Shown here: piece by piece, positions 17,160-24,603 of the stretch
How the letters are laid out: the number at the start of each line of letters is the position of its first letter
Numbering within the stretch: position 1 is the stretch's first letter
NCBI RefSeq assembly: GCF_013033965.1
Contig: NZ_WQFE01000002.1
Span: forward strand, 124,001-188,000
DNA: 64,000 bases
Source of the DNA: Ruegeria atlantica
GTDB taxonomy: Bacteria; Pseudomonadota; Alphaproteobacteria; Rhodobacterales; Rhodobacteraceae
Reading direction: 5' to 3'
The notes under the pieces: generated by a model
The model's input: the letters and a program-made list of their open reading frames with translations, nothing else
Database searches by the model: none
Told to the model about the DNA's origin: nothing
Position numbers and translations under genes: made by a program

Positions 17160-18118
17160 ACCGCTATGCCCGTCAGACAATCCTGCCCGAGGTCGGCGAT
17201 CACGGTCAGGCCCGCTTGTCAGACGCACGAGTTCTGGTTGTGGGGGCCGGTGGCTTGGCAGCGCCCGTTCTGCCGTTGTTGGCCGGTGCCGGGATCGGAC
17301 ATCTGACTATCGTGGACCCCGATGAGGTCGCCCTGTCGAACCTGCATCGCCAGACATTGTTTACCGAGCGGGATTGCGGTCGTCCCAAAGCCCAAGTCGC
17401 TGCCGAACGGAGCCGAGCTCTAAACGCCGAAGTTACAATTTCGGTCCAAAAAATGACTCTAACAAGTGCGAATTCTCAGGACATTGTCGCCGACGCCGAC
17501 GTCATCCTCGATTGCGCAGACAGTTACGCGGCAACTTATATGCTGTCGGATACCTGCCGTGCGCTGGGCAAGCCGTTGATAAGTGCCTCGGTGCTGGGGA
17601 TGTCGGGGTATGTTGGCGGTTTCTGTGGCGGTGCGCCTTCATTGCGGGCGATCTTTCCCGATGCGCCGGACAGCGGGGCAAGCTGTTCGACGGCCGGAGT
17701 TCTGGGTCCGGTTGTCGCAATAATTGGGGCGATGCAGGCGCAAATGGCGCTCGGTCTGATCTTGGGGCTGAGCCCTTCACCGCTGGGGCAGATGGTTCAA
17801 TTCGACGCCCGCACGATGCGCAGCACAACATTCCGCTTTGAAAATGCGCCTGAGCCTACTCATCATTTCCCATTCGTATCGGCATGCCAACTGAACCAGG
17901 ATGATCTGATCATCGAATTGCGCGGCCCTGAAGAAGCCCCCGAACCCATACATCCCAAGGCGCTCCGCAGGCCTCTCGATTCGCTTAGTATAGAGCCTAA
18001 CAAAGGCATAAGACTGGCTCTTTGCTGTGCCACCGGGCTGCGCGCGTGGCGTGCTGCTGAACAATTGAAACCAAATTGGCCGGGCGAGATTGTCCTCGTC
18101 GCGGCCTCAACCTCGTGA
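17156..18118 (+). CDS. thiF: ThiF/MoeB-type adenylyltransferase with C-terminal rhodanese-like domain
   Basis: E1-like enzyme that adenylates the ThiS C-terminus. The Rossmann ATP site VLVVGAGGLAAPVLPLLAGAG and IVDPDEVALSNLHRQTLF are clear, and DCADSYAATYMLSD and CSTAGVLGPVVAIIGAMQA follow. The paired CxxC zinc ligands of most ThiF/MoeB proteins are not seen. From about residue 240 a compact rhodanese-like domain follows (LIIELRGPEEAPE...HPKALRRPLDSL...), with a CATGLR loop that fits the active CxxGxR pattern. The domain order resembles MOCS3-type fusions, so this protein may both activate ThiS and pass sulfur to it. It overlaps thiE by 4 bases. Confidence 0.85.
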   Translation: MNRYARQTILPEVGDHGQARLSDARVLVVGAGGLAAPVLPLLAGAGIGHLTIVDPDEVALSNLHRQTLFTERDCGRPKAQVAAERSRALNAEVTISVQKMTLTSANSQDIVADADVILDCADSYAATYMLSDTCRALGKPLISASVLGMSGYVGGFCGGAPSLRAIFPDAPDSGASCSTAGVLGPVVAIIGAMQAQMALGLILGLSPSPLGQMVQFDARTMRSTTFRFENAPEPTHHFPFVSACQLNQDDLIIELRGPEEAPEPIHPKALRRPLDSLSIEPNKGIRLALCCATGLRAWRAAEQLKPNWPGEIVLVAASTS

Positions 18119-18138
18119 ACGAAAAGGATACGCGATAC

Positions 18139-19074
18139 ATGAAAAAGCTGATAACCGCGATTGCCCTGCTGGCCGCCGCGCCTGCCTGGGCCGAGGACAA
18201 GATGACCGTTCTTCTGGACTGGTTCGTCAACCCCGACCACGGGCCAATCATTGTGGCACAAGAAAACGGCTATTTCGCCGATGAAGGACTGGAGATTGAG
18301 ATCGTGCCGCCCGCCGATCCGTCCGCTCCTCCGCGTCTGGTTGCTGCCGGTCAAGCCGATCTGGCAGTGTCCTATCAACCGCAATTGCACCTGCAAATCC
18401 ATGAGGGCCTGCCGCTAAAGCGCGTTGGTACGCTGGTCGCTACGCCGTTGAACTGTCTGCTGGTTTTAAAGGACGGCCCGATCGAAACGCTTGCCGATCT
18501 GAAAGGCAAAAAGGTGGGCTTTTCAGTCGCGGGTGTCGAAGAGGCCGTGCTGGGCGCCATGCTGAAGGCCCATGGTGTCGCGTTGGGCGATATTGAGATG
18601 GTCAACGTCAACTTCTCGCTGTCGCCATCGTTGATGACCGGGCAGGTGGATGCGGTGATCGGCGCCTTTAGGAACTTCGAGTTGAATCAGATGGACATCG
18701 AAGGCGTTGCAGGTCGCTGCTTTTACATCGAAGAAGAAGGCGTGCCGTCTTATGATGAGCTGATCTATGTCGCAAATCCCGACACAATGGATGCGGACAA
18801 GGTTGCCCGTTTCCTGGCCGCCACTGAAAAAGCGACCCAGTTCATCGTCAACAACCCCGAAAAAAGCTGGGAAATCTTCGCCGCTACTTCACCCGAATTG
18901 CAGGACGAGCTGAACGCGCGCGCATGGGTGGATACACTGCCTCGTTTCGCGCTGCGCCCGGCGGGGTTTGATGCGGGTCGCTATGCCCGTTTCGAAGCGT
19001 TCCTAAAAGACAGCGGCATGATCGACAGCATCAACCCGGTCAGCGACATCTCAGTCGACGTGACCGTGCAATGA
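18139..19074 (+). CDS. thiY: Periplasmic pyrimidine-precursor binding protein ThiY
   Basis: NMT1/THI5-like ABC binding protein. A signal peptide (MKKLITAIALLAAAPAWA, cleavage after AWA) precedes the mature domain, which begins MTVLLDWFVNPDHGPIIVAQENGYFADEGL, the usual start of ThiY proteins. In characterised relatives the ligand is N-formyl-aminopyrimidine (FAMP) or HMP. ATG 18139 follows AAAAGG; the frame is open upstream into thiF without signal-like sequence. It works with ThiX (permease) and ThiZ (ATPase) in the same operon, and TenA between them would process the imported pyrimidine. Confidence 0.9.
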   Translation: MKKLITAIALLAAAPAWAEDKMTVLLDWFVNPDHGPIIVAQENGYFADEGLEIEIVPPADPSAPPRLVAAGQADLAVSYQPQLHLQIHEGLPLKRVGTLVATPLNCLLVLKDGPIETLADLKGKKVGFSVAGVEEAVLGAMLKAHGVALGDIEMVNVNFSLSPSLMTGQVDAVIGAFRNFELNQMDIEGVAGRCFYIEEEGVPSYDELIYVANPDTMDADKVARFLAATEKATQFIVNNPEKSWEIFAATSPELQDELNARAWVDTLPRFALRPAGFDAGRYARFEAFLKDSGMIDSINPVSDISVDVTVQ

Positions 19075-19745
19075 GCGACTATGGCAAAGCATTCGCGCTT
19101 ATGCGCGATTCCGCGCAGGGGCCATGGCGGGATTACACCCGCCACGCCTTTGTCGAAGGGATGAGAGATGGCTCGCTGCCGCGAGAGGCATTTCTGCACT
19201 ATCTGCGGCAGGACTATGTGTTTCTGATTCATTTCTCTCGTGCATGGGCGCTTGCGGTCGTGAAATCGGAAACGCATGAGGAAATGTTGGCAGCCTCACG
19301 CACCGTGAACGGGTTGATCAGCGAAGAGATGAAGCTGCATATCGGGATCTGCGAGGCCGAAGGCATCCTGCAGGATCAGTTGTTTGCGACCCCGGAGCGG
19401 GCTGAGAACCTCGCCTATACGCGGTTCGTGCTTGAGGCTGGGTACAGCGGTGATTTGCTCGACCTTCTAGCGGCGTTGGTGCCTTGTGTGATGGGCTATG
19501 GTGAGATCGGCACAAGGCTAGCGGCTGAGGCGACGTCAGACACCTATTGCGATTGGATCACCACTTATGCCAGCGATGACTATCAGGGCGCCTGTGCGGC
19601 GGTTGGGGAACTGCTTGATTCGGCTCTAACACGACGTATTGGAGCAGATTTCCAGGCATCTCCGCGTTGGAACCGCCTGTGCCAAACATTCCGCACTGCA
19701 ACCGAACTTGAAGTCAATTTCTGGCAAATGGGTCTGACCCCATGA
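19071..19745 (+). CDS. tenA: Aminopyrimidine aminohydrolase / thiaminase II TenA
   Basis: All-helical TenA-family enzyme that hydrolyses aminopyrimidines from degraded thiamine to HMP. LRQDYVFLIHFSRAWALAV near residue 45, the catalytic Cys in PCVMGYGEIG (about residue 138) and the C-terminal Glu in ATELEVNFW are in place, which supports an active TenA_C type enzyme. 224 residues. It overlaps both thiY and thiZ by 4 bases. Its place inside the transporter genes points to salvage of imported pyrimidine. Confidence 0.93.
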   Translation: MSDYGKAFALMRDSAQGPWRDYTRHAFVEGMRDGSLPREAFLHYLRQDYVFLIHFSRAWALAVVKSETHEEMLAASRTVNGLISEEMKLHIGICEAEGILQDQLFATPERAENLAYTRFVLEAGYSGDLLDLLAALVPCVMGYGEIGTRLAAEATSDTYCDWITTYASDDYQGACAAVGELLDSALTRRIGADFQASPRWNRLCQTFRTATELEVNFWQMGLTP

Positions 19746-20470
19746 TCCTGGCCCCCGATCTGACCATCAGCGGGTCCGCCGCGATAGGCGACGCGACATT
19801 GTTCGCGCCGCTGATTTTGACCCTTTCGGCTGGGCAGTGGACGTGTTTGTTGGGCGGATCGGGGGTCGGAAAAACCACCATACTGCGCCTGATTGCAGGC
19901 TTGGAAACCGGCGCAGAATTCACCGGTCAGATCACGGCCAGCGACGGGCAATCCGTGCGGGAACGGGTGGCATATATGGCGCAGGACGATCTGCTGTTGC
20001 CTTGGGCCTCCGTAGCGCAGAACGTCACGCTGGGTGCGCGATTGCGCGGGGAGAAGCCGGATTTGGACCGGCGCGACCGGCTGATCGAAGGGATGCGCCT
20101 GCTGGATCATATGGATAAGAAGCCCGGCGAACTCTCTGGCGGGCAACGTCAGCGCGTGGCCCTAGCCCGCACGTTGATGGAAAATCGCCCCATTGTGCTG
20201 CTGGATGAACCATTCTCAGCACTTGATGCACGCACCCGGGCAGATATGCAGGATCTGGCCGCCGAGGCGTTGCAGGGCCGGACCGTTCTTCTGGTCACAC
20301 ATGACCCGGGCGAGGCTGCTCGGTTGGGTCAATCCATCGTGGTCATGGCGCAGACGGGGATAACGCCTTGCCAGCCTCCCCATGCGCCGGCCCCGCGCAA
20401 GGTCGACGATCTGGAAACGCTGGAAACGCAGGGCGCGTTGCTGCGTCTGCTACGTGAGGAAGCGGCATGA
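19742..20470 (+). CDS. thiZ: ABC transporter ATP-binding protein ThiZ
   Basis: Nucleotide-binding subunit of the thiamine-precursor importer. Walker A GGSGVGKTT, Q-loop in YMAQDDLLLPWASV, signature LSGGQRQRVALAR, Walker B VLLDEPFSALD and the switch His in LLVTHDPGEAARLG are all intact. 242 residues, cytoplasmic. It overlaps tenA and thiX by 4 bases. Confidence 0.9.
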   Translation: MILAPDLTISGSAAIGDATLFAPLILTLSAGQWTCLLGGSGVGKTTILRLIAGLETGAEFTGQITASDGQSVRERVAYMAQDDLLLPWASVAQNVTLGARLRGEKPDLDRRDRLIEGMRLLDHMDKKPGELSGGQRQRVALARTLMENRPIVLLDEPFSALDARTRADMQDLAAEALQGRTVLLVTHDPGEAARLGQSIVVMAQTGITPCQPPHAPAPRKVDDLETLETQGALLRLLREEAA

Positions 20471-21201
20471 AGCTGCTGTCGGCCCTTGCCGCATCGGTGT
20501 TTGCGTTGGCGATCTGGCAGGGGATCGTATCCCTGACCGGTCTGCCGAAATTTATCCTTCCTGGCCCGGCTTTGGTGGCTGAGACCTGGTGGCAGAACCG
20601 CTGGGTTATCGCTGAACACACATGGGTCACTGCGGTTGAGGTTGTAATCGGCTTCGCCTGCGGAACAGTTCTGGGAGTCGTCACCGCGCTACAGTTGGCT
20701 AATTCCCGCGTCGCGCGCGTGTTGATACAGCCGATGCTGGTGTTCACACAGGCGTTGCCGGTCTTCGCATTGGCACCTCTGTTAACCCTTTGGTTGGGTT
20801 ATGGGCTGTGGTCCAAGGTCGCAATGGCAGTGCTGATCATCTATTTCCCGATTACCTCGTCTTTCTTCGATGGCTTGATGCGGACCCCATCTGGATATCT
20901 GGACCTTGCGCGCACGATGCAGGCCAGTCCGCGCGCCGTGCTTTGGCACATTCGTGTCCCTGCAGCCTTACCCTCGCTGGCGTCGGGCATGCGGCTGGCG
21001 GCTGTCTATGCGCCGATCGGGGCAGTGATCGGCGAATGGGTCGGGTCGTCGCAAGGGTTGGGATACCTGATGTTGCTGGCCAACGGGCGGGCCAAAACCG
21101 ATCTGATGTTTGCTGCAATGCTGACGCTGGGGGTGTTTTCGATCCTGTTGCACCTGATTGTTCGACGGGCAACGGCACGCATTGCGGGTGAGACGCGTTA
21201 A
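20467..21201 (+). CDS. thiX: ABC transporter permease ThiX
   Basis: Membrane subunit of the ThiXYZ importer, in the SsuC/TauC-like permease family. 244 residues with about six helices. It has the family's VIGFACGTVLGVVTAL segment, TQALPVFALAPLLTLWLGYG, and the ATPase-contacting loop around LRVPAALPSLASGMRLAAVYAPIGAVIGEW (visible from WHIRVPAALPSL). Last gene of the operon; no T-rich terminator was seen before radC 35 bases later. Confidence 0.9.
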   Translation: MKLLSALAASVFALAIWQGIVSLTGLPKFILPGPALVAETWWQNRWVIAEHTWVTAVEVVIGFACGTVLGVVTALQLANSRVARVLIQPMLVFTQALPVFALAPLLTLWLGYGLWSKVAMAVLIIYFPITSSFFDGLMRTPSGYLDLARTMQASPRAVLWHIRVPAALPSLASGMRLAAVYAPIGAVIGEWVGSSQGLGYLMLLANGRAKTDLMFAAMLTLGVFSILLHLIVRRATARIAGETR

Positions 21202-21236
21202 CCATTCAGAAACCGATTCTGCGTCACGATGGTGTT

Positions 21237-21992
21237 ATGACACAGGATGCCTTTGCCGAAGCCCCGATGCTGTTTGAAACGGACGAAGCCCCGGTTCAGC
21301 CGCTGCCGACGGGTCGCTTGCCGTCGTACATCAAAGATCATCGCAAACGCCTGCGTGAGCGGTTCATGTCAGGCGGATCGGCGGCGATGCCGGATTACGA
21401 GTTGCTGGAACTTGTCCTGTTCCGATCTATCCCACGGCAGGATGTAAAGCCTCTGGCGCGCGCGCTTATGGATACGTTTGGTGATTTTAACCGTGTTTTG
21501 ACCGCGCCGGAGGAGCGGCTGCGGCAAATCAAAGGCGTCGGCGATACGGTGATCACCGACTTGAAAATCCTTGAGGCCTGCGCGCACCGGATGGCCCGCG
21601 CCCGGGTGATGCAGCGGCATGTGATTTCCGGCTGGGACGCGCTTTTGGATTATTGCCACACTACGATGGCACATCGCGAGACAGAGCAGTTCCGCGTCTT
21701 CTACCTGGATCGCAAGAACGTGCTGATCGCGGATGAGGAACAGGCCAAAGGGACAGTAGATCACGTACCGGTTTACCCACGTGAGGTTGCAAAGCGTGCG
21801 CTGGAACTGAACGCGTCAGCGCTGATTCTGGTGCACAACCACCCGTCGGGCGATCCCACCCCATCACAATCGGATATCGACATGACCAATCGAATTCAGG
21901 ATGCCTGCGTCGCGCTGGGTCTGACCCTGCATGACCATCTGATCATCGGTAAATCGAATGAGCTCAGCTTTCGGTCCGAGGGTTATTTGTAA
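21237..21992 (+). CDS. radC: RadC-family JAB/MPN domain protein
   Basis: RadC homologue of 251 residues. The N-terminal half has a helix-hairpin-helix region (DYELLELVLFRSIPRQDVKPLA, IKGVGDTV). The C-terminal half has the JAMM metal-binding motif HNHPSGDPTPSQSD with upstream Glu in FYLDRKN and HVPVYPREV. Despite the name, a DNA repair role is not established; a metal-dependent deubiquitinase-like hydrolase or nuclease role has been proposed. Convergent with the next gene, with stops only 3 bases apart. Confidence 0.92.
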   Translation: MTQDAFAEAPMLFETDEAPVQPLPTGRLPSYIKDHRKRLRERFMSGGSAAMPDYELLELVLFRSIPRQDVKPLARALMDTFGDFNRVLTAPEERLRQIKGVGDTVITDLKILEACAHRMARARVMQRHVISGWDALLDYCHTTMAHRETEQFRVFYLDRKNVLIADEEQAKGTVDHVPVYPREVAKRALELNASALILVHNHPSGDPTPSQSDIDMTNRIQDACVALGLTLHDHLIIGKSNELSFRSEGYL

Positions 21993-21995
21993 CGG

Positions 21996-23552
21996 TTACT
22001 GAACCCAGACCTCGACCCTGCGGTTGACCTTGCGGCCCCAGTCCGTGTCATCGCAGGCCATGGGCATCGCTTCTCCAAATGCATCCACCGCAATTTCGAC
22101 ACTGTCCGGAATGGCCGTTTCTACGGCTGATAGAACCGCGTTGCGCACGGTTTTTGCCCGCAGCAATGCGATCCGGGCATTTGTTGAGGCTGCGCCGTCG
22201 CCGTCGCTAAAGCCTACAAAAGTCAGTTTGCGGGCATCAAGCGCTCCGGTTTCCAGCGCCTGGGCCAATTGCCGGATGTTCGACCGCGATTGCGCATCAG
22301 GTCTTGAGGAACCGGCCTCGAACCGGAACGACAGCGACAGGCGCGATTGTGGGCGCAGCGTGTCGATCATGCGCTGCAACTCTTCCAGCCCGACCTCGGC
22401 ACCCCCGGAAACCACAGCATTGGCCAGACGATCCCCTTGCAGCCCGATCCGCATCGTTTCCGGTGTTTGATCCACAAATCCCGCATCGCGGATCGCCATC
22501 TGCGCTTCGCCGCTTTGCGAATAGGCCAGAAACTTCCGTGCAATGCGGGGCAGGCGGATTTCTGGCAGGTACAGGAACATAGGCGACGTCAGCGGGTAGT
22601 CTTCGGTCTTGATGGATTGCCGCGTGGCAGTCAGCGCATGACCGCAACCGCCGGTCAGAGGCAGGCCCCGAGCCGATCCGATCTCGGCATGGCTGGCGAT
22701 ACCGATCGCAAACGGGTCAGCGGCGACAGCGCGCACCAGATCACTGCTTCGGGTGTGACGGGTAACGTCCTCGGCGAGCGTCGACTGCGCTGGAACCAAC
22801 AGCCGATCCTCGACTCCTTGCGCCAAACCTGAGCCGGCGTCTGGCAAGTGCAGGGAAACGGGGGCATCTGCCCCCCCTAGTTCAGACCAGTTTCTGATTT
22901 CGCCGGAAAACACACGCACCAACTCAGCGGGCGAAATTTGTCGCACCGGATTGTCTTGGGCCACAATTGGCACCAGCGCGTCCAGTGCGATGACCCGGGA
23001 CCGCCTTGCATCAGCCAGATCGCCCAGTCCGGCGTTCGCTACGGCCTCGTGTTCCGTTGGCCGAATTTCACGCAAGGCCATGACGATATCGGTCTCATCT
23101 GCGATCAGATTCGCAAAGCCGCCGCCTGTATTGCTTGGGTTGAAAAAGAACCGTGCCAATGGGGCATCGCGCCCTGTCTTGTACAGTTCATAGGTGAACT
23201 CCCCTGAATCCAATCGCTGTGGAGTCGCGGATAACCCCTCTTGCTTGGCGAATCCGACGAGCAAAGCTGGCAGCACCTTTTCCGCCATCACGGACGAGCC
23301 CGAAAACCGGACCTCGGCGACAAAATCTGTCAGATTGGGGCAGGCGGGGCCTTCGCAGGTGACACCCGACCCGTCCACGGTCAGCTCGCCGAATTGTGTG
23401 TCGACGCGATAGAACTCGCCGTCAAAGCTCAGCAGATTGCCGGTGACCTCGACCTTTCCGTCCTGCGAGGTCAGCGTGATGTCCTGTGCGTTAACCTGCG
23501 ACGCAAGGGTCGCTGAAATCAGTGTGGCCGCTGCCACACGAAAGAATGTCAT
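21996..23552 (-). CDS. Phosphate-binding-protein-like / OmpA fusion, exported
   Basis: Exported protein of 518 residues. A signal peptide (ATLISATLASQVNA) is followed by a small beta region and a periplasmic binding domain of the PstS kind (FSGSSVMAEKVLPALLVGFA, FSGEIRNWSELGG, DAGSGL). From about residue 400 there is an OmpA-like peptidoglycan-binding domain (LSFRFEAGSSRPDAQSRSNIRQLAQAL, FVGFSDGDGAASTNARIALLRAKTVRNAVL, NRRVEVWVQ). A ligand sensor anchored to the cell wall is a reasonable inference. No pst genes are near. Downstream of an unknown gene with a 24-base gap, so probably one operon. Confidence 0.8.
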   Translation of the reverse strand: MTFFRVAAATLISATLASQVNAQDITLTSQDGKVEVTGNLLSFDGEFYRVDTQFGELTVDGSGVTCEGPACPNLTDFVAEVRFSGSSVMAEKVLPALLVGFAKQEGLSATPQRLDSGEFTYELYKTGRDAPLARFFFNPSNTGGGFANLIADETDIVMALREIRPTEHEAVANAGLGDLADARRSRVIALDALVPIVAQDNPVRQISPAELVRVFSGEIRNWSELGGADAPVSLHLPDAGSGLAQGVEDRLLVPAQSTLAEDVTRHTRSSDLVRAVAADPFAIGIASHAEIGSARGLPLTGGCGHALTATRQSIKTEDYPLTSPMFLYLPEIRLPRIARKFLAYSQSGEAQMAIRDAGFVDQTPETMRIGLQGDRLANAVVSGGAEVGLEELQRMIDTLRPQSRLSLSFRFEAGSSRPDAQSRSNIRQLAQALETGALDARKLTFVGFSDGDGAASTNARIALLRAKTVRNAVLSAVETAIPDSVEIAVDAFGEAMPMACDDTDWGRKVNRRVEVWVQ

Positions 23553-23576
23553 AAGAAAGTCGAGCCTGCCTGCGGG

Positions 23577-24503
23577 TTAGTTTGCCGCGATTGTCAGGTC
23601 TTGGAGCAGATTATTCAACACCAGAAACTCACCGGCCTGCGCGCAATCGGGCATGGGCAGCGACAAGTCGCGTGACCGCAACCGGCGATCACCACGCAGT
23701 TCCAGTGATTGTACGGCCAAATCCCGGCCGCAATTTGCCGCAGTCACTTCAGCTTCGACCGTCAGTTCGATCGAGCCGGTCTGGTTGGTTTCACCCACGG
23801 GGAAAGAATAAACTTCGATATTCTGTGCGTCGCCAAATGCCCCTTGGCCCAGGTGCATGACGTTGCCCGCACCCTGTGCATTGGAATCCGACGATACATG
23901 CCCTGCCGTGCCATAGCTGGCCCCAAATTCCAGCGCATGAATCTGCAGGTCTGTCTCGCCCTGCCATTGCAGGGCGATGCGGTTGTAGTTGGCCAGGTCG
24001 GGGATGTGAGTGGTGGCTACGGTCCCGGTCTGATCGTCTACCGAGATCAGAAAGATCGCATATTCCGACAAGGCCGGGATCGTCAGATCCAAGGCACCAT
24101 TTTTGTCCGTTCTTTGAGTAACTGTCAGTCCGCTGTGATGAATTTCGATCCGTTCGTCTTGGTGGCAGGGGGCTTTTATAGACAGTCGGGCTGCGGCACC
24201 CGGCACTGCCCTGGCGCGGGCGCTCAGGGAACAGTTTGCCAGATCAGAGGGGGCTGATCGGTTGGGCTGGAGTGCCCGCTGCGGTGTTTTGATGTCGGCG
24301 GTTGCTTCAGCAGCTGGAAGCGAGGAGGTCAGGACAATTCCCTCCAGCCCGGCAATCACCGAGGATTGATTGGCGGAAGCCAAAGCTTCAGCAGCCTGCG
24401 CATCTTCCGATTGCGCTGGCGATCCATATTGCATCAGGTAACCAATGGCCAAGGCACAAGCGACAGTGCCGCCAGTGGTCACGTAATTTTTTATTACAAA
24501 CAA
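23577..24503 (-). CDS. Unknown membrane-anchored protein, partner of the PstS-like/OmpA gene
   Basis: About 308 residues. An N-terminal hydrophobic segment (GGTVACALAIGYLM) can act as signal anchor; the rest is periplasmic-type, with paired cysteines (ANCSL, APCHQDE, ANCGRDL, PDCAQAG) and a beta-rich pattern (TVTQRTDKNGALDLTIPAL). I do not recognise a family with known function; similar proteins occur in Rhodobacterales. The TTG start at 24503 is supported by a strong GGGGAGGG just upstream, while the GTG at 24536 has none. It precedes the binding-protein/OmpA gene by 24 bases. Confidence 0.6.
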   Translation of the reverse strand: MFVIKNYVTTGGTVACALAIGYLMQYGSPAQSEDAQAAEALASANQSSVIAGLEGIVLTSSLPAAEATADIKTPQRALQPNRSAPSDLANCSLSARARAVPGAAARLSIKAPCHQDERIEIHHSGLTVTQRTDKNGALDLTIPALSEYAIFLISVDDQTGTVATTHIPDLANYNRIALQWQGETDLQIHALEFGASYGTAGHVSSDSNAQGAGNVMHLGQGAFGDAQNIEVYSFPVGETNQTGSIELTVEAEVTAANCGRDLAVQSLELRGDRRLRSRDLSLPMPDCAQAGEFLVLNNLLQDLTIAAN

Positions 24504-24548
24504 AACACCCTCCCCAGTTGAAGGAGCGAGTCGCACATTGGTGTTGAA

Positions 24549-24571
24549 TCACGGCCAATATGTGGCCGTGA
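24549..24571. other. 9-bp perfect hairpin between secA and the unknown anchored gene
   Basis: TCACGGCCA 24549-24557 and TGGCCGTGA 24563-24571 form a perfect inverted repeat with a 5-base loop. It lies 33 bases past the secA stop and just before the downstream gene's start region. No T-run follows on the minus strand. It could end or stabilise the secA transcript, or serve as an operator for the next operon. Confidence 0.45.
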
Positions 24572-24603
24572 GACGGACTCAATGTGTTTTGATTAGGGTG
24601 ACG

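Noticed and set aside
23577-24536. GTG 24536 as start of the unknown anchored gene
   Set aside because: No ribosome-binding site before it, while TTG 24503 has GGGGAGGG at good spacing.
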